Origin: Luteimonas viscosa | GTDB taxonomy: Bacteria > Pseudomonadota > Gammaproteobacteria > Xanthomonadales > Xanthomonadaceae | Assembly: GCF_008244685.1 (NCBI RefSeq) | Contig: NZ_VTFT01000001.1 | Location: 2,087,248-2,151,247 of the forward strand | Direction: 5' to 3' | Length of the DNA stretch: 64,000 nucleotides | In this document: in pieces, positions 9,291 through 17,499 of the stretch | Position numbering within the stretch: position 1 is the stretch's first letter | Layout of the letters: each line of letters opens with the position of its first letter | Made by a program: the position numbers and the translations under genes | Notes under the pieces: generated by a model | Seen by the model: the letters and a program-made list of their open reading frames with translations, nothing else | Told to the model about the DNA's origin: nothing | Database searches by the model: none

Positions 9291-9367
9291 TCCCGGATGC
9301 GCTGCGCTTATCCGGGCTACGGCTCTTCCTTCCCCCGCTGTGCGGGGGAAGGTGCCGAAGGCGTGCG
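9291..9367. repeat. Single family A unit plus a family C unit
   Basis: A half family A unit (CCCGGATGCGCTGCG...TCCGGGCTAC, to 9320) abuts a family C unit with arms CTTCCCCCGC/GCGGGGGAAGG followed by TGCCGAAGGCG. Together they fill the space downstream of the outer-membrane protein gene and may serve as its transcription end. Confidence 0.7.
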
Positions 9368-9382
9368 GCTCGAAGATGCGCC

Positions 9383-10165
9383 TCAGAAATCCCAACGCGC
9401 CGACAGCGTCACCGGCACCGACACCCGGCTGCCGGTGTCGTTGATGCCGGCCAGGCCCAGGCCGCCGACCGCGCTGTCGTCGTCCTTCAGGTCGCCGACG
9501 TAGCGCACGCCGCTGGCGAGGGTGACGCTGAAGGTTTCGGACACCGGCATGATCACGCCCACGTCCAGCCCGCCGGTGGCCTGCCAGCCGGAGTCGTAGA
9601 ACGGCGCATCGGCGATGGTGATGCCGGCATCGGGAATCTCGAACGTCGCACGGATCTCGTCGGTGCGGGTCGCGCCCAGGCGCGCGCCCACGTACGGACG
9701 CGCGGTGCCCGCGGTGCCGAAGTAATGGCGGTAGCCGACTTCGGCCGACAGCGCCTCGTAGTCGCCGAAGGTGCCGTACACCGGCAGCGTGGTGTCCAGC
9801 GCCGGCACGAACGCGCCGCCGACCTGCACCATGCCCTCGTCCGCGCGCGTCTGCCGCAGCTGGCCGAAGATCTCGCGGCGTTCGTCGAAGGCGTAGGCGA
9901 ACTCGACGCCGTAGGTGGTGGCGAGGTCGTAGATCCGGTCGTGGCCGCGCGACTGGATGCGCAGCTCGGCGTCGACGCCGGCAAGTGCAGGATTCAGCGG
10001 GCCGAGGTCGGGCACCGCTGCGGTCGCGCCGTCGTGCACGTCGCCGCCGAGCGGCATGTCGACGCCGCCGAACAGCGACATCGAGAATCGGCCCGCCTCG
10101 GGCCCGGCGGCCTGCGCCGTGGTGGCGAACAGCGCGGTGAAGGGAAGGACGAGCCAGGTACGCAT
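9383..10165 (-). CDS. Outer-membrane beta-barrel protein
   Basis: A 260-residue protein with an 18-residue signal peptide ending TAQA. The mature sequence has alternating hydrophobic beta strands (SMSLFGGVDMPLGG, EFAYAFDERREIFGQL, VGYRHYFG, YVGARLGATRT) and ends in the aromatic residue of SARWDF, the C-terminal sorting signal for the BAM complex. The size and the eight or so strand pairs suggest a small OmpA/OmpW-like barrel. A purine-rich RBS (CGGAG) lies just upstream of the ATG. No specific ligand is predicted. A TGTAC/GTACA dyad 100 bp upstream may be an operator. Confidence 0.75.
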   Translation of the reverse strand: MRTWLVLPFTALFATTAQAAGPEAGRFSMSLFGGVDMPLGGDVHDGATAAVPDLGPLNPALAGVDAELRIQSRGHDRIYDLATTYGVEFAYAFDERREIFGQLRQTRADEGMVQVGGAFVPALDTTLPVYGTFGDYEALSAEVGYRHYFGTAGTARPYVGARLGATRTDEIRATFEIPDAGITIADAPFYDSGWQATGGLDVGVIMPVSETFSVTLASGVRYVGDLKDDDSAVGGLGLAGINDTGSRVSVPVTLSARWDF

Positions 10166-10266
10166 GTTGCAGCTCCGTTGAAGGGTTGGGGTGCGACGGC
10201 ATCGCTGGCGATGCTGCCGATGCGACGCTAGGCAGCGCGCCGTTACCCAGCCGTCAACCATCGGCT

Positions 10267-10283
10267 TGTACGAAAGCTGTACA
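10267..10283. promoter_or_regulatory. Possible operator dyad upstream of the outer-membrane protein gene
   Basis: TGTACGAAAGCTGTACA, a 17-bp dyad with 5-bp arms, lies about 100 bp upstream of the ATG at 10165. The shape suits a dimeric repressor or activator; the regulator is unknown. Confidence 0.35.
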
Positions 10284-10383
10284 GCGCGGCGATGCGACCG
10301 GCGCCGCGCTTTTCCGTGCGCATGCACGGGAACTGACGGTTGCGCAGAGCTGCGCCACGTGCCGGCCCAGCCGCATCCGGGCC

Positions 10384-10425
10384 GGCCTCGCGTCGACGCG
10401 AGGCCATGCATCGTTTGGCGCGATG
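10384..10425. terminator. Two adjacent perfect inverted repeats downstream of the NHL gene
   Basis: A perfect palindrome with 11-bp arms GGCCTCGCGTC (10384-10405) is followed at once by TGCATCG...CGATGCA (10406-10426). Both lie just beyond the stop of the minus-strand NHL gene at 10441. There is no U-tract, so a Rho-independent terminator is not certain; a 3'-end stabilising structure is equally possible. Confidence 0.45.
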
Positions 10426-10440
10426 CACGCGCCGGGGCGC

Positions 10441-12591
10441 TCAGTCCGCCAGCAACCGCAGCGGCAGGTCGGTCGCGCCGATCGCGCGATTGCCGGCCGC
10501 GTCCACGGCGACCGCGCGCACGAGGTAGTCGCCGGCGGGCAGCGCCGCCGGATCCCAGCGCGCCTCGGCGACCTCGTCGCCGCGCACCAAGTTGCTGGCC
10601 ACGTACAGGAAGCGCGTTCGCGAAGCGCCGTGCACGGTGATGCCGCTGTCGGCGGCGTAGGCGATGCGCACCGCGTCGGGATGCGCCGGCATGCGCGAGA
10701 AATCGAGGTTCATCGGCGGCGCCTCGAAGCCCGGCACGGGCGTGCCATCGGGGCGCAGCACCTGGTAGCCGATGCGGTGCAGGCCGAGCCGCCGCCGCGG
10801 CAGGTTGCCGTCGACCTGGTCCCAGGCGTCGACCACCACCTGCACCCCGCCGCCTTCGCGCGGCACCAGCACGCGGCCGTCCTCGCGCGCGGTCAGCGGC
10901 ATGCCCGCATCGTCCAGCAGCGACACGCCCTCGATGCGCGGCGGCACCGTGTCGCGATAGCCGTGGAAGCCGAGCCGGATCGCATTGTGCTGGTGCCCGT
11001 ACGGGCCGACGATCAGGTGCGTGTGTGCCTGCGCATTCACCGTGCCGAGCGCATCGCCCGCGCGGAAGCGCGTACCGCGCATGATCCGCACCCGCGACGG
11101 CCTGCCGTCCTCGTCGTGTTCGAACAGGAAGCGGCCCGGATCGAGGCTGCGGCCCTGCGGCGTGCGCCCGGCACGCAGGTGCACGTAGGACAGTTCGTCG
11201 ATCGAGATGCCCTCGGCCTGGCCGCCGAAACTCCATGCCGCCAGCGGGCTGGTCACCTTGCCGTCGGCGATCGACAGCACGCGTGCGCCGACGTCGCCGC
11301 GCACGTCCAGGCCGTTGTGCAGGTGGCTGCGGCTCTCGCCGCTGAAGTTGCCGCGCACCTCGCCCAGGGTGCCGACCACCTCGTGCCAGCCATCCTGCGG
11401 TGCGAACGGCCAGCGCTGGCGCGTCGGCGGCAACGCGCGTGCAGGCGAGGGACCGACCGGGCCGTCGGCAAGCGCCATCGATCCCGCGTCTGCCGCATCC
11501 CGCCGCGACAGCCGGTGCAGGCGGTGGCCCGCCGCATCGGCCACCAGCAGGCTGCCGTCGGCGTCCAGCCACAGCGCCGACGGCCGCGCGAACCACTGCC
11601 GCGGCACGCTGCCGGAGAGCACGCGCGCGTTGCCGTCGCGCGAGACCTGCACGATCCGCCCCGGCGAGAGTTCGCCGACGTAGACCTGTCCGTCGTGGGT
11701 GGCGGCCAGCGACAGCGGCCGTCCGTGCAGCGCCTCCGCGTGCCAGGACGATGCGCGCCAGGTGTGCGCGGCGCCGTCGCGGTCGATCCAGCGCAGCGCG
11801 CGGTTGCCGGTGTCGGCGATCCACAGCGTGCCGTCGGCGGCCAGCGCCAGCGCGGTTGGCGTGTCGAACCGCGACGGATTGCCCGCGCCGCCGGCGAAGC
11901 CCGGCCCGTCGCCGCCGCCCAGCGTGCGCACGCGGCCATCGCGTTCGATCACGCGGATGCGGTCGTTCCAGGTATCGGCGACGTACACCCGCCCGGCCGC
12001 GTCCACCGCCACGCCCATCGGCGCGCGGAACTGCGCCAGCGCGCCGTCGCCGTCGCGGAAGCCGGCGATGCCGGTGCCGGCCAGCGTGGTGACGCGGCCC
12101 TGCGGCGTGACCTTGCGGATCGCGTGGTTGCCGGTGTCGGCAACGAACAGGTTGCCCAGCCGGTCGACCGCGAGCGCTGAGGGCGTGTGGAACTTCGCCG
12201 CCGCCCCGATGCCGTCGGTGAAGCCTTCGCTCGATCCGGCGAACGTGGTCACCCGGCCGTCGGGCGAGATCCGGCGGATGCGGTTGGCCTCGCCGCCGTC
12301 GGCCACGAACAGGCTGCCGTCGGGCCCGCGCACCAGCCCCCAGGGCTCGTCGAAGCGCGCGCCCAGCACGTGGCCGTCGCGCGCGCCGCGGTGGCCGTCG
12401 CCGGCAATCGGCTCGATGCGCGGCTGCCAGTCGAACGCGGTGGGCGCCAGCGACGGCGGGGGTGGGCGCAGCCAGTCGCGCAACGTTGGCCAGAAGAACG
12501 TCGCCGCCAGCGCCAGCGCGGTGAGCGCCGCGACCGCGACCAGCGCTCGGCGCGTCCGGTTCGACGCAGTCCGCGCGATTCTCCGGTTCAA
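10441..12591 (-). CDS. NHL-repeat protein with C-terminal M23-like domain
   Basis: A 716-residue protein with a single N-terminal membrane anchor (VAVAALTALALAATFFW). Several NHL beta-propeller blades follow, recognisable by recurring VADTGNHAIRKVTPQGRVTT-like units, read in parts (ANRIRRISPDGRVTTFAG, NDRIRVIERDGRVRT). The second half has an M23-like signature, LHNGLDVRGDVGARVLSIADGKV in pieces and AQAHTHLIVGP, with the H...D and HTH positions of LytM-type peptidases. It is probably periplasmic, but activity is unproven. The start is TTG at 12591, overlapping the stop of the upstream methyltransferase gene as TTGA; the open frame beyond it only shadows that gene. Confidence 0.78.
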   Translation of the reverse strand: MNRRIARTASNRTRRALVAVAALTALALAATFFWPTLRDWLRPPPPSLAPTAFDWQPRIEPIAGDGHRGARDGHVLGARFDEPWGLVRGPDGSLFVADGGEANRIRRISPDGRVTTFAGSSEGFTDGIGAAAKFHTPSALAVDRLGNLFVADTGNHAIRKVTPQGRVTTLAGTGIAGFRDGDGALAQFRAPMGVAVDAAGRVYVADTWNDRIRVIERDGRVRTLGGGDGPGFAGGAGNPSRFDTPTALALAADGTLWIADTGNRALRWIDRDGAAHTWRASSWHAEALHGRPLSLAATHDGQVYVGELSPGRIVQVSRDGNARVLSGSVPRQWFARPSALWLDADGSLLVADAAGHRLHRLSRRDAADAGSMALADGPVGPSPARALPPTRQRWPFAPQDGWHEVVGTLGEVRGNFSGESRSHLHNGLDVRGDVGARVLSIADGKVTSPLAAWSFGGQAEGISIDELSYVHLRAGRTPQGRSLDPGRFLFEHDEDGRPSRVRIMRGTRFRAGDALGTVNAQAHTHLIVGPYGHQHNAIRLGFHGYRDTVPPRIEGVSLLDDAGMPLTAREDGRVLVPREGGGVQVVVDAWDQVDGNLPRRRLGLHRIGYQVLRPDGTPVPGFEAPPMNLDFSRMPAHPDAVRIAYAADSGITVHGASRTRFLYVASNLVRGDEVAEARWDPAALPAGDYLVRAVAVDAAGNRAIGATDLPLRLLAD

Positions 12592-13757
12592 TCCAGCACG
12601 CGGCAGAACACCGCCTTGAGGTAGCGCGATTCCTGCACGTGGGCGAGGAACGGATGGTCGGCGCCGGCGCCGGACACCTTCAGCACCTGCACCGTGCGCC
12701 CGGCGTAGAACGCGGCGCGGCGCAGCATGTCGAGGAACTGCTCCTCGCTCACCAGGCCGGTGCAGGAGAACGTGGCCAGCAGCCCGCCGGGCTTCACCAC
12801 GCCCAGCGCCAGCTTGTTCATGTCGAGGTACTTCTTCAGCGCGTTGATCACCTGGTCGCGGTCGCGGGTCATCTTCGCCGGGTCGAGGATCACCACGTCG
12901 AATTGCTCGCCGCCATTCGCCGCGTCGCGCAGCCAGGGGAAGATGTCGGCCTGGACGAAGCGCGGGCGCACGTTGTTGAGTTTCGCGTTGCCCCTGGCGA
13001 TCTCGAGCACCGCCTCGTCGATGTCGATGCCCACCACCTCGCTGGCGCCGCGCGCGGCCGCGTACACGCCGAAGCCGCCCGTGTTGCAGCACAGATCGAG
13101 CACCCGCTTGCCGGTGCAGCGGCGCGACAGCCACTCGCGGTTGTCGCGCTGGTCGGCGAAGAAGCCGGTCTTGTGCGCGCCCGCAGGGTCCGCGCGGAAG
13201 CGGATGCCGTTCTCGACGATCACCGCCGGCGCCGCCGGCTGGCTGCCGCCGTAATCGAACGATTCCTGCTTCTGCACGTGCTCGTCGGCGAAGCTGTGGA
13301 AGCGGCAGCCGGGGAACTGCTCGCGCAGCGCAGCCTGGATCCACTCGCGATGGCGGTACATGCCGGCGCTGAAGAACTCGACCACCAGCAGGTCGTCGTA
13401 GCGGTCGACCACCAGGCCCGACAGCCCGTCGCCCTCGCTGTGCACCACGCGCCAGGCGTTGGTGGTTGCGTCGAGGTCGAGCACCTCGCGGCGAAGCTGC
13501 ACCGCCTTCGCGATCTTCGCCGCGAACCAGGCCGCATCGACCGCGACATCGGGATCGGTCTCGAGGATCCGCAGCGCGATGCGCGAATGGCCGTTGTAGA
13601 AGCCGCGTCCGATCCACGCGCCGTCGATGCCGACGATGTCGACGATGCTGCCGGGCTTCGGCCGTGGCGTGGGCTTTTCCACCAGCTTCTGGAAGATCCA
13701 GGGGTGGTTGGAACGCCAGGCGTTCCGGAGGCGGACGGTGGGAATGGCATCGCTCAT
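12588..13757 (-). CDS. rlmI: Class I SAM-dependent rRNA methyltransferase (RlmI-like)
   Basis: A 389-residue methyltransferase of the RlmI/RlmK family, which methylates cytosine C5 in 23S rRNA. An N-terminal PUA-like domain (RLRNAWRSNHPWIFQKLVEKP) is followed by an EEHD-like middle domain. The Rossmann methyltransferase core shows motif I VLDLCCNTGGFGVYAA, then VVGIDIDEAVLEIA, the catalytic motif IV VILDPAK and motif VI SCTGLVS with its cysteine. Length and order match RlmI (about 396 residues). The downstream NHL gene starts inside its stop codon, so the two are coupled. The exact target base is inferred from the family. Confidence 0.88.
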   Translation of the reverse strand: MSDAIPTVRLRNAWRSNHPWIFQKLVEKPTPRPKPGSIVDIVGIDGAWIGRGFYNGHSRIALRILETDPDVAVDAAWFAAKIAKAVQLRREVLDLDATTNAWRVVHSEGDGLSGLVVDRYDDLLVVEFFSAGMYRHREWIQAALREQFPGCRFHSFADEHVQKQESFDYGGSQPAAPAVIVENGIRFRADPAGAHKTGFFADQRDNREWLSRRCTGKRVLDLCCNTGGFGVYAAARGASEVVGIDIDEAVLEIARGNAKLNNVRPRFVQADIFPWLRDAANGGEQFDVVILDPAKMTRDRDQVINALKKYLDMNKLALGVVKPGGLLATFSCTGLVSEEQFLDMLRRAAFYAGRTVQVLKVSGAGADHPFLAHVQESRYLKAVFCRVLD

Positions 13758-13814
13758 CGCGCCAGTGTATCCGCCCGCTTGACCGGGCCGGGCGCACGCC
13801 GCCAGAATGCGCGT

Positions 13815-13924
13815 CGAAGGGGAGTAGCTCCCAGCGCGACGGCCGTCATTTCGAGCAGCGATGCTCCGGTCCCGCGGCAGCCCGACCGGGCTGTGAGCAA
13901 GACCTTCGCCGCATCGGCGAAGGT
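13815..13924 (+). ncRNA. yybP-ykoY manganese riboswitch upstream of terC
   Basis: The 5' consensus GAAGGGGAGTAGC (13816-13828) and the 3' consensus GAGCAAGACCTT (13895-13906) are both present, separated by a GC-rich two-helix region. The outer helix can form between CGAAGG (13815-13820) and CCTTCG (13903-13908). The same CCTTCG strand also pairs in a 10-bp stem ACCTTCGCCG/CGGCGAAGGT (13902-13924), giving a clear mutually exclusive expression platform. There is no U-tract after the alternative stem. The family binds Mn2+ and usually controls Mn exporters such as MntP and TerC-like proteins, which fits the gene that starts 80 bp downstream. Confidence 0.88.
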
Positions 13925-14004
13925 GGGTCCCCGGAATCCCGTGCACGGAATCCGAGCCGCCCGCGCCTGCGGCCGTCCTCCACTCTCCTGCACGGAACTC
14001 CTCG

Positions 14005-14964
14005 ATGGAAACGATCGGCAACGTCTGGCTGTGGGCCGGTTTCTCCGGCCTGGTGCTGCTCGCGCTCATGGTCGACCTGGTGCTGATGCGCCATGGCGGC
14101 GCGCACAAGGTCACGTTCAGGGAGGCGGCGTGGTGGAGCCTGGGCTGGGTGGTGCTGGCGCTCGCGTTCAACGCCGCCCTGTGGTGGTACGTGGGCCAGG
14201 ACGCGGGGCCGGACGAGGCCCGCCGCATCGGCCTGGAGTTCCTGACCGGCTACCTGGTCGAGAAGGCGCTGGCGGTCGACAACATCTTCGTGTTCCTGAT
14301 GCTGATGACCTACTTCGCCGTGCCGGAGGAGCAGCGCCAGCGGGTGCTGGTGATCGGCATCCTGGGTGCGATCGTGCTGCGCGCGATCCTGATCTTCGCC
14401 GGCGCGGCGCTGATCGCGAACTTCCACTGGATGCTCTACGTGTTCGGCGTGTTCCTGCTGCTCACCGGCATCAAGATGTGGTTCGCGGCCGGCAAGGCGC
14501 CCGACCTCGAAAACAATCCGGTGCTGCGCTGGCTGACCGCGCACGTGCCCTTCATCCGCCGCTATCACGGCAGCGCGCTGTGGCTGGGCAGCGGCCGCCG
14601 GCGCAAGTTCACCCCCCTGTTCATCGTGCTGGTGATGATCGGCATCACCGACGTGATCTTCGCGGTGGACTCGATCCCGGCGATCTTCGCCATCACCACC
14701 GATCCGTTCATCGTGCTGACCTCGAACGTGTTCGCGGTGCTGGGGCTGCGCGCGATGTTCTTCCTGGTGGCCGGCATGGCCGAGCGCTTCCACCTGCTGC
14801 CCTACGGGCTGGCGATCGTGCTGGTATTCATCGGCGCGAAGATGCTGCTGGTCGACCTGTACAAGATCCCGGTGCTGTGGTCGCTGGCGGTGGTGGCGGC
14901 GATCCTGGCGACCACCATCGCCCTGAGCCTGGCGCGCCCGCCGCGCGCCGCGGCCGGCCACTGA
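14005..14964 (+). CDS. TerC/Alx family integral membrane protein
   Basis: A 319-residue membrane protein with about nine TM segments. Conserved acidic residues sit inside TM helices: GYLVEKALAVDNIFVFLMLM in TM3 and VMIGITDVIFAVDSIPAIFA in TM6, the hallmark of the TerC/Alx family. Members export manganese or help metalate secreted proteins; Alx in E. coli is controlled by the same riboswitch class seen here at 13815-13924. The name TerC comes from tellurite resistance operons, but the riboswitch points to Mn2+ homeostasis. The gene appears monocistronic; the next gene starts 93 bp later. Confidence 0.93.
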   Translation: METIGNVWLWAGFSGLVLLALMVDLVLMRHGGAHKVTFREAAWWSLGWVVLALAFNAALWWYVGQDAGPDEARRIGLEFLTGYLVEKALAVDNIFVFLMLMTYFAVPEEQRQRVLVIGILGAIVLRAILIFAGAALIANFHWMLYVFGVFLLLTGIKMWFAAGKAPDLENNPVLRWLTAHVPFIRRYHGSALWLGSGRRRKFTPLFIVLVMIGITDVIFAVDSIPAIFAITTDPFIVLTSNVFAVLGLRAMFFLVAGMAERFHLLPYGLAIVLVFIGAKMLLVDLYKIPVLWSLAVVAAILATTIALSLARPPRAAAGH

Positions 14965-15057
14965 GGCGGGGTGGCCGGCCGGGACGGGCGCCGTTGCGGC
15001 GGCGCCCGCCGCAGCGGCTCCCCTTGCATCGGCGCAATCCGCCGCCACCTCCCGACG

Positions 15058-15849
15058 ATGTACCTGCCCACGCCCGACGACGCGCACGACCCCGAGGCCC
15101 AGCGCGCGGCCGACAAGCGCCGGCTGGCCTCCGCGGCCAAGGGCAGCGTGGTGTTCGTGCTGGCGCTGGTGATCGTGTTCGGCCTGCAGGGCCTGGGCGA
15201 CTACCGCGCGTTCGCGGTCGCGCCGCGCGCGCTGGACGGGCTGTTGGGCCTGCTCACCGCGCCACTGCTGCACGGCTCGCCCGAGCACCTGGTCGCGAAC
15301 GCGACGGCGCTGCTACTGCTCGGCACGCTGGCGCTGGCGGTGTATCCGCGCGCCACGCTGCGCGCGCTGCCGCTGATGTGGCTGGGCTCGGGCCTGGGCG
15401 CGTGGCTGCTGGGCGATGCGGGCTCGTTCCACCTCGGCGCCAGCGGGCTCACACACGGCCTGATGTTCCTGGTGTTCGTGCTCGGGTTGCTGCGCCGCGA
15501 CCGGCCCTCGATCGCGGCCGGCATGATCGCATTCCTGTTCTACGGCGGCATGCTGCTCACCGTGCTGCCGCAGGAGCCGGGCGTGTCTTGGCAGTCGCAC
15601 CTGGGCGGGGCGCTGGGCGGCAGCGTCGCCGCGTTCCTGTTGCGCCGCGCCGACCCGGTACCGCCGCGCCGGCGCTACAGCTGGGAGATCGAAGAGGAAG
15701 AAGCCGAGCGCGCCGCGCAGGCCGAGCGCGACACCTACGAGCCGGGCTCGCCGCGGGACGTGCCGGTGCTGTGGCATCGCGATGCGCAGGAAGACGCGCG
15801 CGAGGAAAAGCGTGGCGTGGTGCTGCGGTTTCCGCCGCGGGAGCGGTAG
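15058..15849 (+). CDS. Rhomboid family intramembrane serine protease
   Basis: A 263-residue rhomboid protease with six TM segments. The catalytic serine motif GASG places the nucleophile at S129 (FHLGASGLTHGLMF), and the partner histidine is H181 in WQSHLGGALGG. The conserved His-Gly before TM2 appears as LLHGSPEHLVANATAL. The last 60 residues form a charged cytosolic tail (EIEEEEAERAAQAERD). Rhomboids cut membrane proteins within the bilayer; the substrate here is unknown. The in-frame ATG at 15058 is chosen over an upstream GTG-rich stretch. A palindromic repeat cluster follows the stop. Confidence 0.9.
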   Translation: MYLPTPDDAHDPEAQRAADKRRLASAAKGSVVFVLALVIVFGLQGLGDYRAFAVAPRALDGLLGLLTAPLLHGSPEHLVANATALLLLGTLALAVYPRATLRALPLMWLGSGLGAWLLGDAGSFHLGASGLTHGLMFLVFVLGLLRRDRPSIAAGMIAFLFYGGMLLTVLPQEPGVSWQSHLGGALGGSVAAFLLRRADPVPPRRRYSWEIEEEEAERAAQAERDTYEPGSPRDVPVLWHRDAQEDAREEKRGVVLRFPPRER

Positions 15850-15881
15850 CCCTCGTCGCACTCGTCCCTCGCGCCCTGGCT

Positions 15882-15970
15882 TGTCATTCCGAGCGCAGCG
15901 AGGAATCTGGCACCGCGTGGCGCGCAGGGCTTGCGTTACGCACAGATTCCTCACTGCGCTCGGAATGACA
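15882..15970. repeat. Family B palindromic repeat
   Basis: Arms TGTCATTCCGAGCGCAGCGA and its inverted partner ending GCGCTCGGAATGACA flank a 32-bp loop region. The same family recurs at 36692, 36852 and 46020, and in diverged form inside the MerR gene at 27103. It is intergenic, downstream of the rhomboid gene. Confidence 0.85.
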
Positions 15971-15997
15971 GCGGGATGGTTCGGAATGCCAGATCGC

Positions 15998-16030
15998 GTA
16001 GCCCGGATAAGGCCAACGGCCGCATCCGGG
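15998..16030. repeat. Family A palindromic repeat, single unit
   Basis: GTAGCCCGGATAAGGCCAAC continuing to CGCATCCGGG. One unit lies just downstream of the family B element, upstream of the GH18 gene. The rest of 15850-16179 has no gene. Confidence 0.8.
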
Positions 16031-16179
16031 TCCCACGTCAACGGGACGACCCCCTCGATCGCGTATCGCCCCGTCGTCGCGCGAAGACGTGCGCATCCGG
16101 ACCACACCCGTCACGCAGTCGCGGCCCGAGACGGTGCGGATCGTGTACGGTGTCGCCTCCCCGATGCGGAGAGGACGGC

Positions 16180-17343
16180 ATGCGGCGATCCTGGTGGCTG
16201 GACATGGCGGCGATCGTGTTGCTCGCCGCGACCTCGAGCGCGGCGATGGCGTCGGAACCCGGCGAATCGGTCACCGCGAACACGTCGCCCGCACCGCGCC
16301 TGATCGCCTACCTGCTCGATCGCGACGCCCCGCTGCCACCCGTCGATGCCGGCAAGCTCGATACCGTCGTGTACTCCTTCGCCGTGGTCGACGCCGACCA
16401 CCGCGTGCACCTGCCGCGCGAAGGCATGGCCGAGCGCCTGACCAAACTGGCCGAACGCCGCGACGGCGCACCACGCGCCGACGTGCTGCTCGCCATCGGC
16501 GGCTGGGGCGCGGACCACTTCTCCGAAGCCGCCGCCACGCCGGACGCGCGTCGCACCTTCGCCGACACCGCCGTCGCACTGGTGCGCACGCACGACCTCG
16601 ACGGCCTCGACATCGACTGGGAATACCCCGCCCTGCCCGGCCCCGGCATCAGCCACTCGCCGGCCGACCGGGACACCTTCCCCCTGCTGCTGCAGGCGCT
16701 GCGCGAGGCGCTCGACGCGCTGTCGGCGCAGACCGGCCGCCGCTACCAGCTGACCATCGCCGCCGCCGACGGCGAGGCCGCGGGCGGCCTCGACCTGCCG
16801 CGCATCGTGCCGCTGGTCGACGCCATCCACCTGATGACCTACGACTTCTTCGGCGCCGGCAGCGCGCGCACCGGGCACCACGCGGGGCTGTACCGCTCGG
16901 CGGGCGCGAGCGGCGCCAGCGATCGCGACACTACGCGCGCGGTCGACGAATTCCTCGCCGCCGGCGTGCCGCCGCACAAGCTGGTGCCGGGCGCGGCCTT
17001 CTACGGCAAGGCCTTCCGCACCACCACCGCGGATAACGCCGGCCTGCACCAGCCGTTCGCCGGCGAGGTCGCGTTCGTGACCTGGGCCGAACTGCAGCGC
17101 GGTTACCTCGACACGCCCGTGTTCGAACGCCATCGTGATCCGCAGGCGCAGGCCGCGTGGCTGTGGAACGCGGGTACGCGCAGCTTCGTCAGCTACGAGA
17201 GCCCGGACGCGATCCGCGCCAAGGCCGCCTACACACGCCTGCGTGGCCTGGGCGGGATGATGTTCTGGGAGCTCGGCGGCGACGATAAACGCGGCACGCT
17301 GCTCGAGGCCGCGCATCGGGGGCTGCGTGGCGGAGACGACTGA
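16180..17343 (+). CDS. Secreted glycoside hydrolase family 18 protein
   Basis: A 387-residue GH18 protein with an N-terminal signal peptide (MAAIVLLAATSSAAMA, about residues 9-24). The catalytic motif DGLDIDWEYP is complete, with the proton donor at E148 and the preceding aspartates intact. Other GH18 landmarks are LLAIGGWGADHFSEAA, IHLMTYDFFG, and GMMFWELGGD at the final strand. The family hydrolyses beta-1,4-linked N-acetylglucosamine polymers such as chitin, or related glycans. No chitin-binding module is visible, so the target could also be peptidoglycan-type or cell-wall glycan. The RBS GGAGAGG precedes the ATG by 7 bp. Confidence 0.9.
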   Translation: MRRSWWLDMAAIVLLAATSSAAMASEPGESVTANTSPAPRLIAYLLDRDAPLPPVDAGKLDTVVYSFAVVDADHRVHLPREGMAERLTKLAERRDGAPRADVLLAIGGWGADHFSEAAATPDARRTFADTAVALVRTHDLDGLDIDWEYPALPGPGISHSPADRDTFPLLLQALREALDALSAQTGRRYQLTIAAADGEAAGGLDLPRIVPLVDAIHLMTYDFFGAGSARTGHHAGLYRSAGASGASDRDTTRAVDEFLAAGVPPHKLVPGAAFYGKAFRTTTADNAGLHQPFAGEVAFVTWAELQRGYLDTPVFERHRDPQAQAAWLWNAGTRSFVSYESPDAIRAKAAYTRLRGLGGMMFWELGGDDKRGTLLEAAHRGLRGGDD

Positions 17344-17388
17344 GGACGAGATAGGCGGTCGGGGTGTCATCGTGTTGGCGTGAGGCGG

Positions 17389-17422
17389 TCCCGGATGCGG
17401 CCGTTGGCCTTATCCGGGCTAC
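17389..17422. repeat. Family A palindromic repeat, single unit
   Basis: TCCCGGATGCGGCCGTTGGC to TCCGGGCTAC, between the GH18 and serine hydrolase genes. It probably forms a stem-loop at the 3' end of the GH18 transcript. Confidence 0.8.
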
Positions 17423-17499
17423 GCGGGCGGCTGGCGGCGCGGGGCCGGCGCCGCGCGCACTGATCCGGGGCGGTGCGGCCGCGCCGCTACAATCGGCCC

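Noticed and set aside
10441..13797. A single 1118-codon frame suggesting a methyltransferase-NHL fusion
   Set aside because: The part beyond 12591 runs out of frame with the RlmI-like gene, which has its own complete frame ending at 12588.
13902..13924. A classical intrinsic terminator in the riboswitch
   Set aside because: The stem is perfect, but no U-tract follows.
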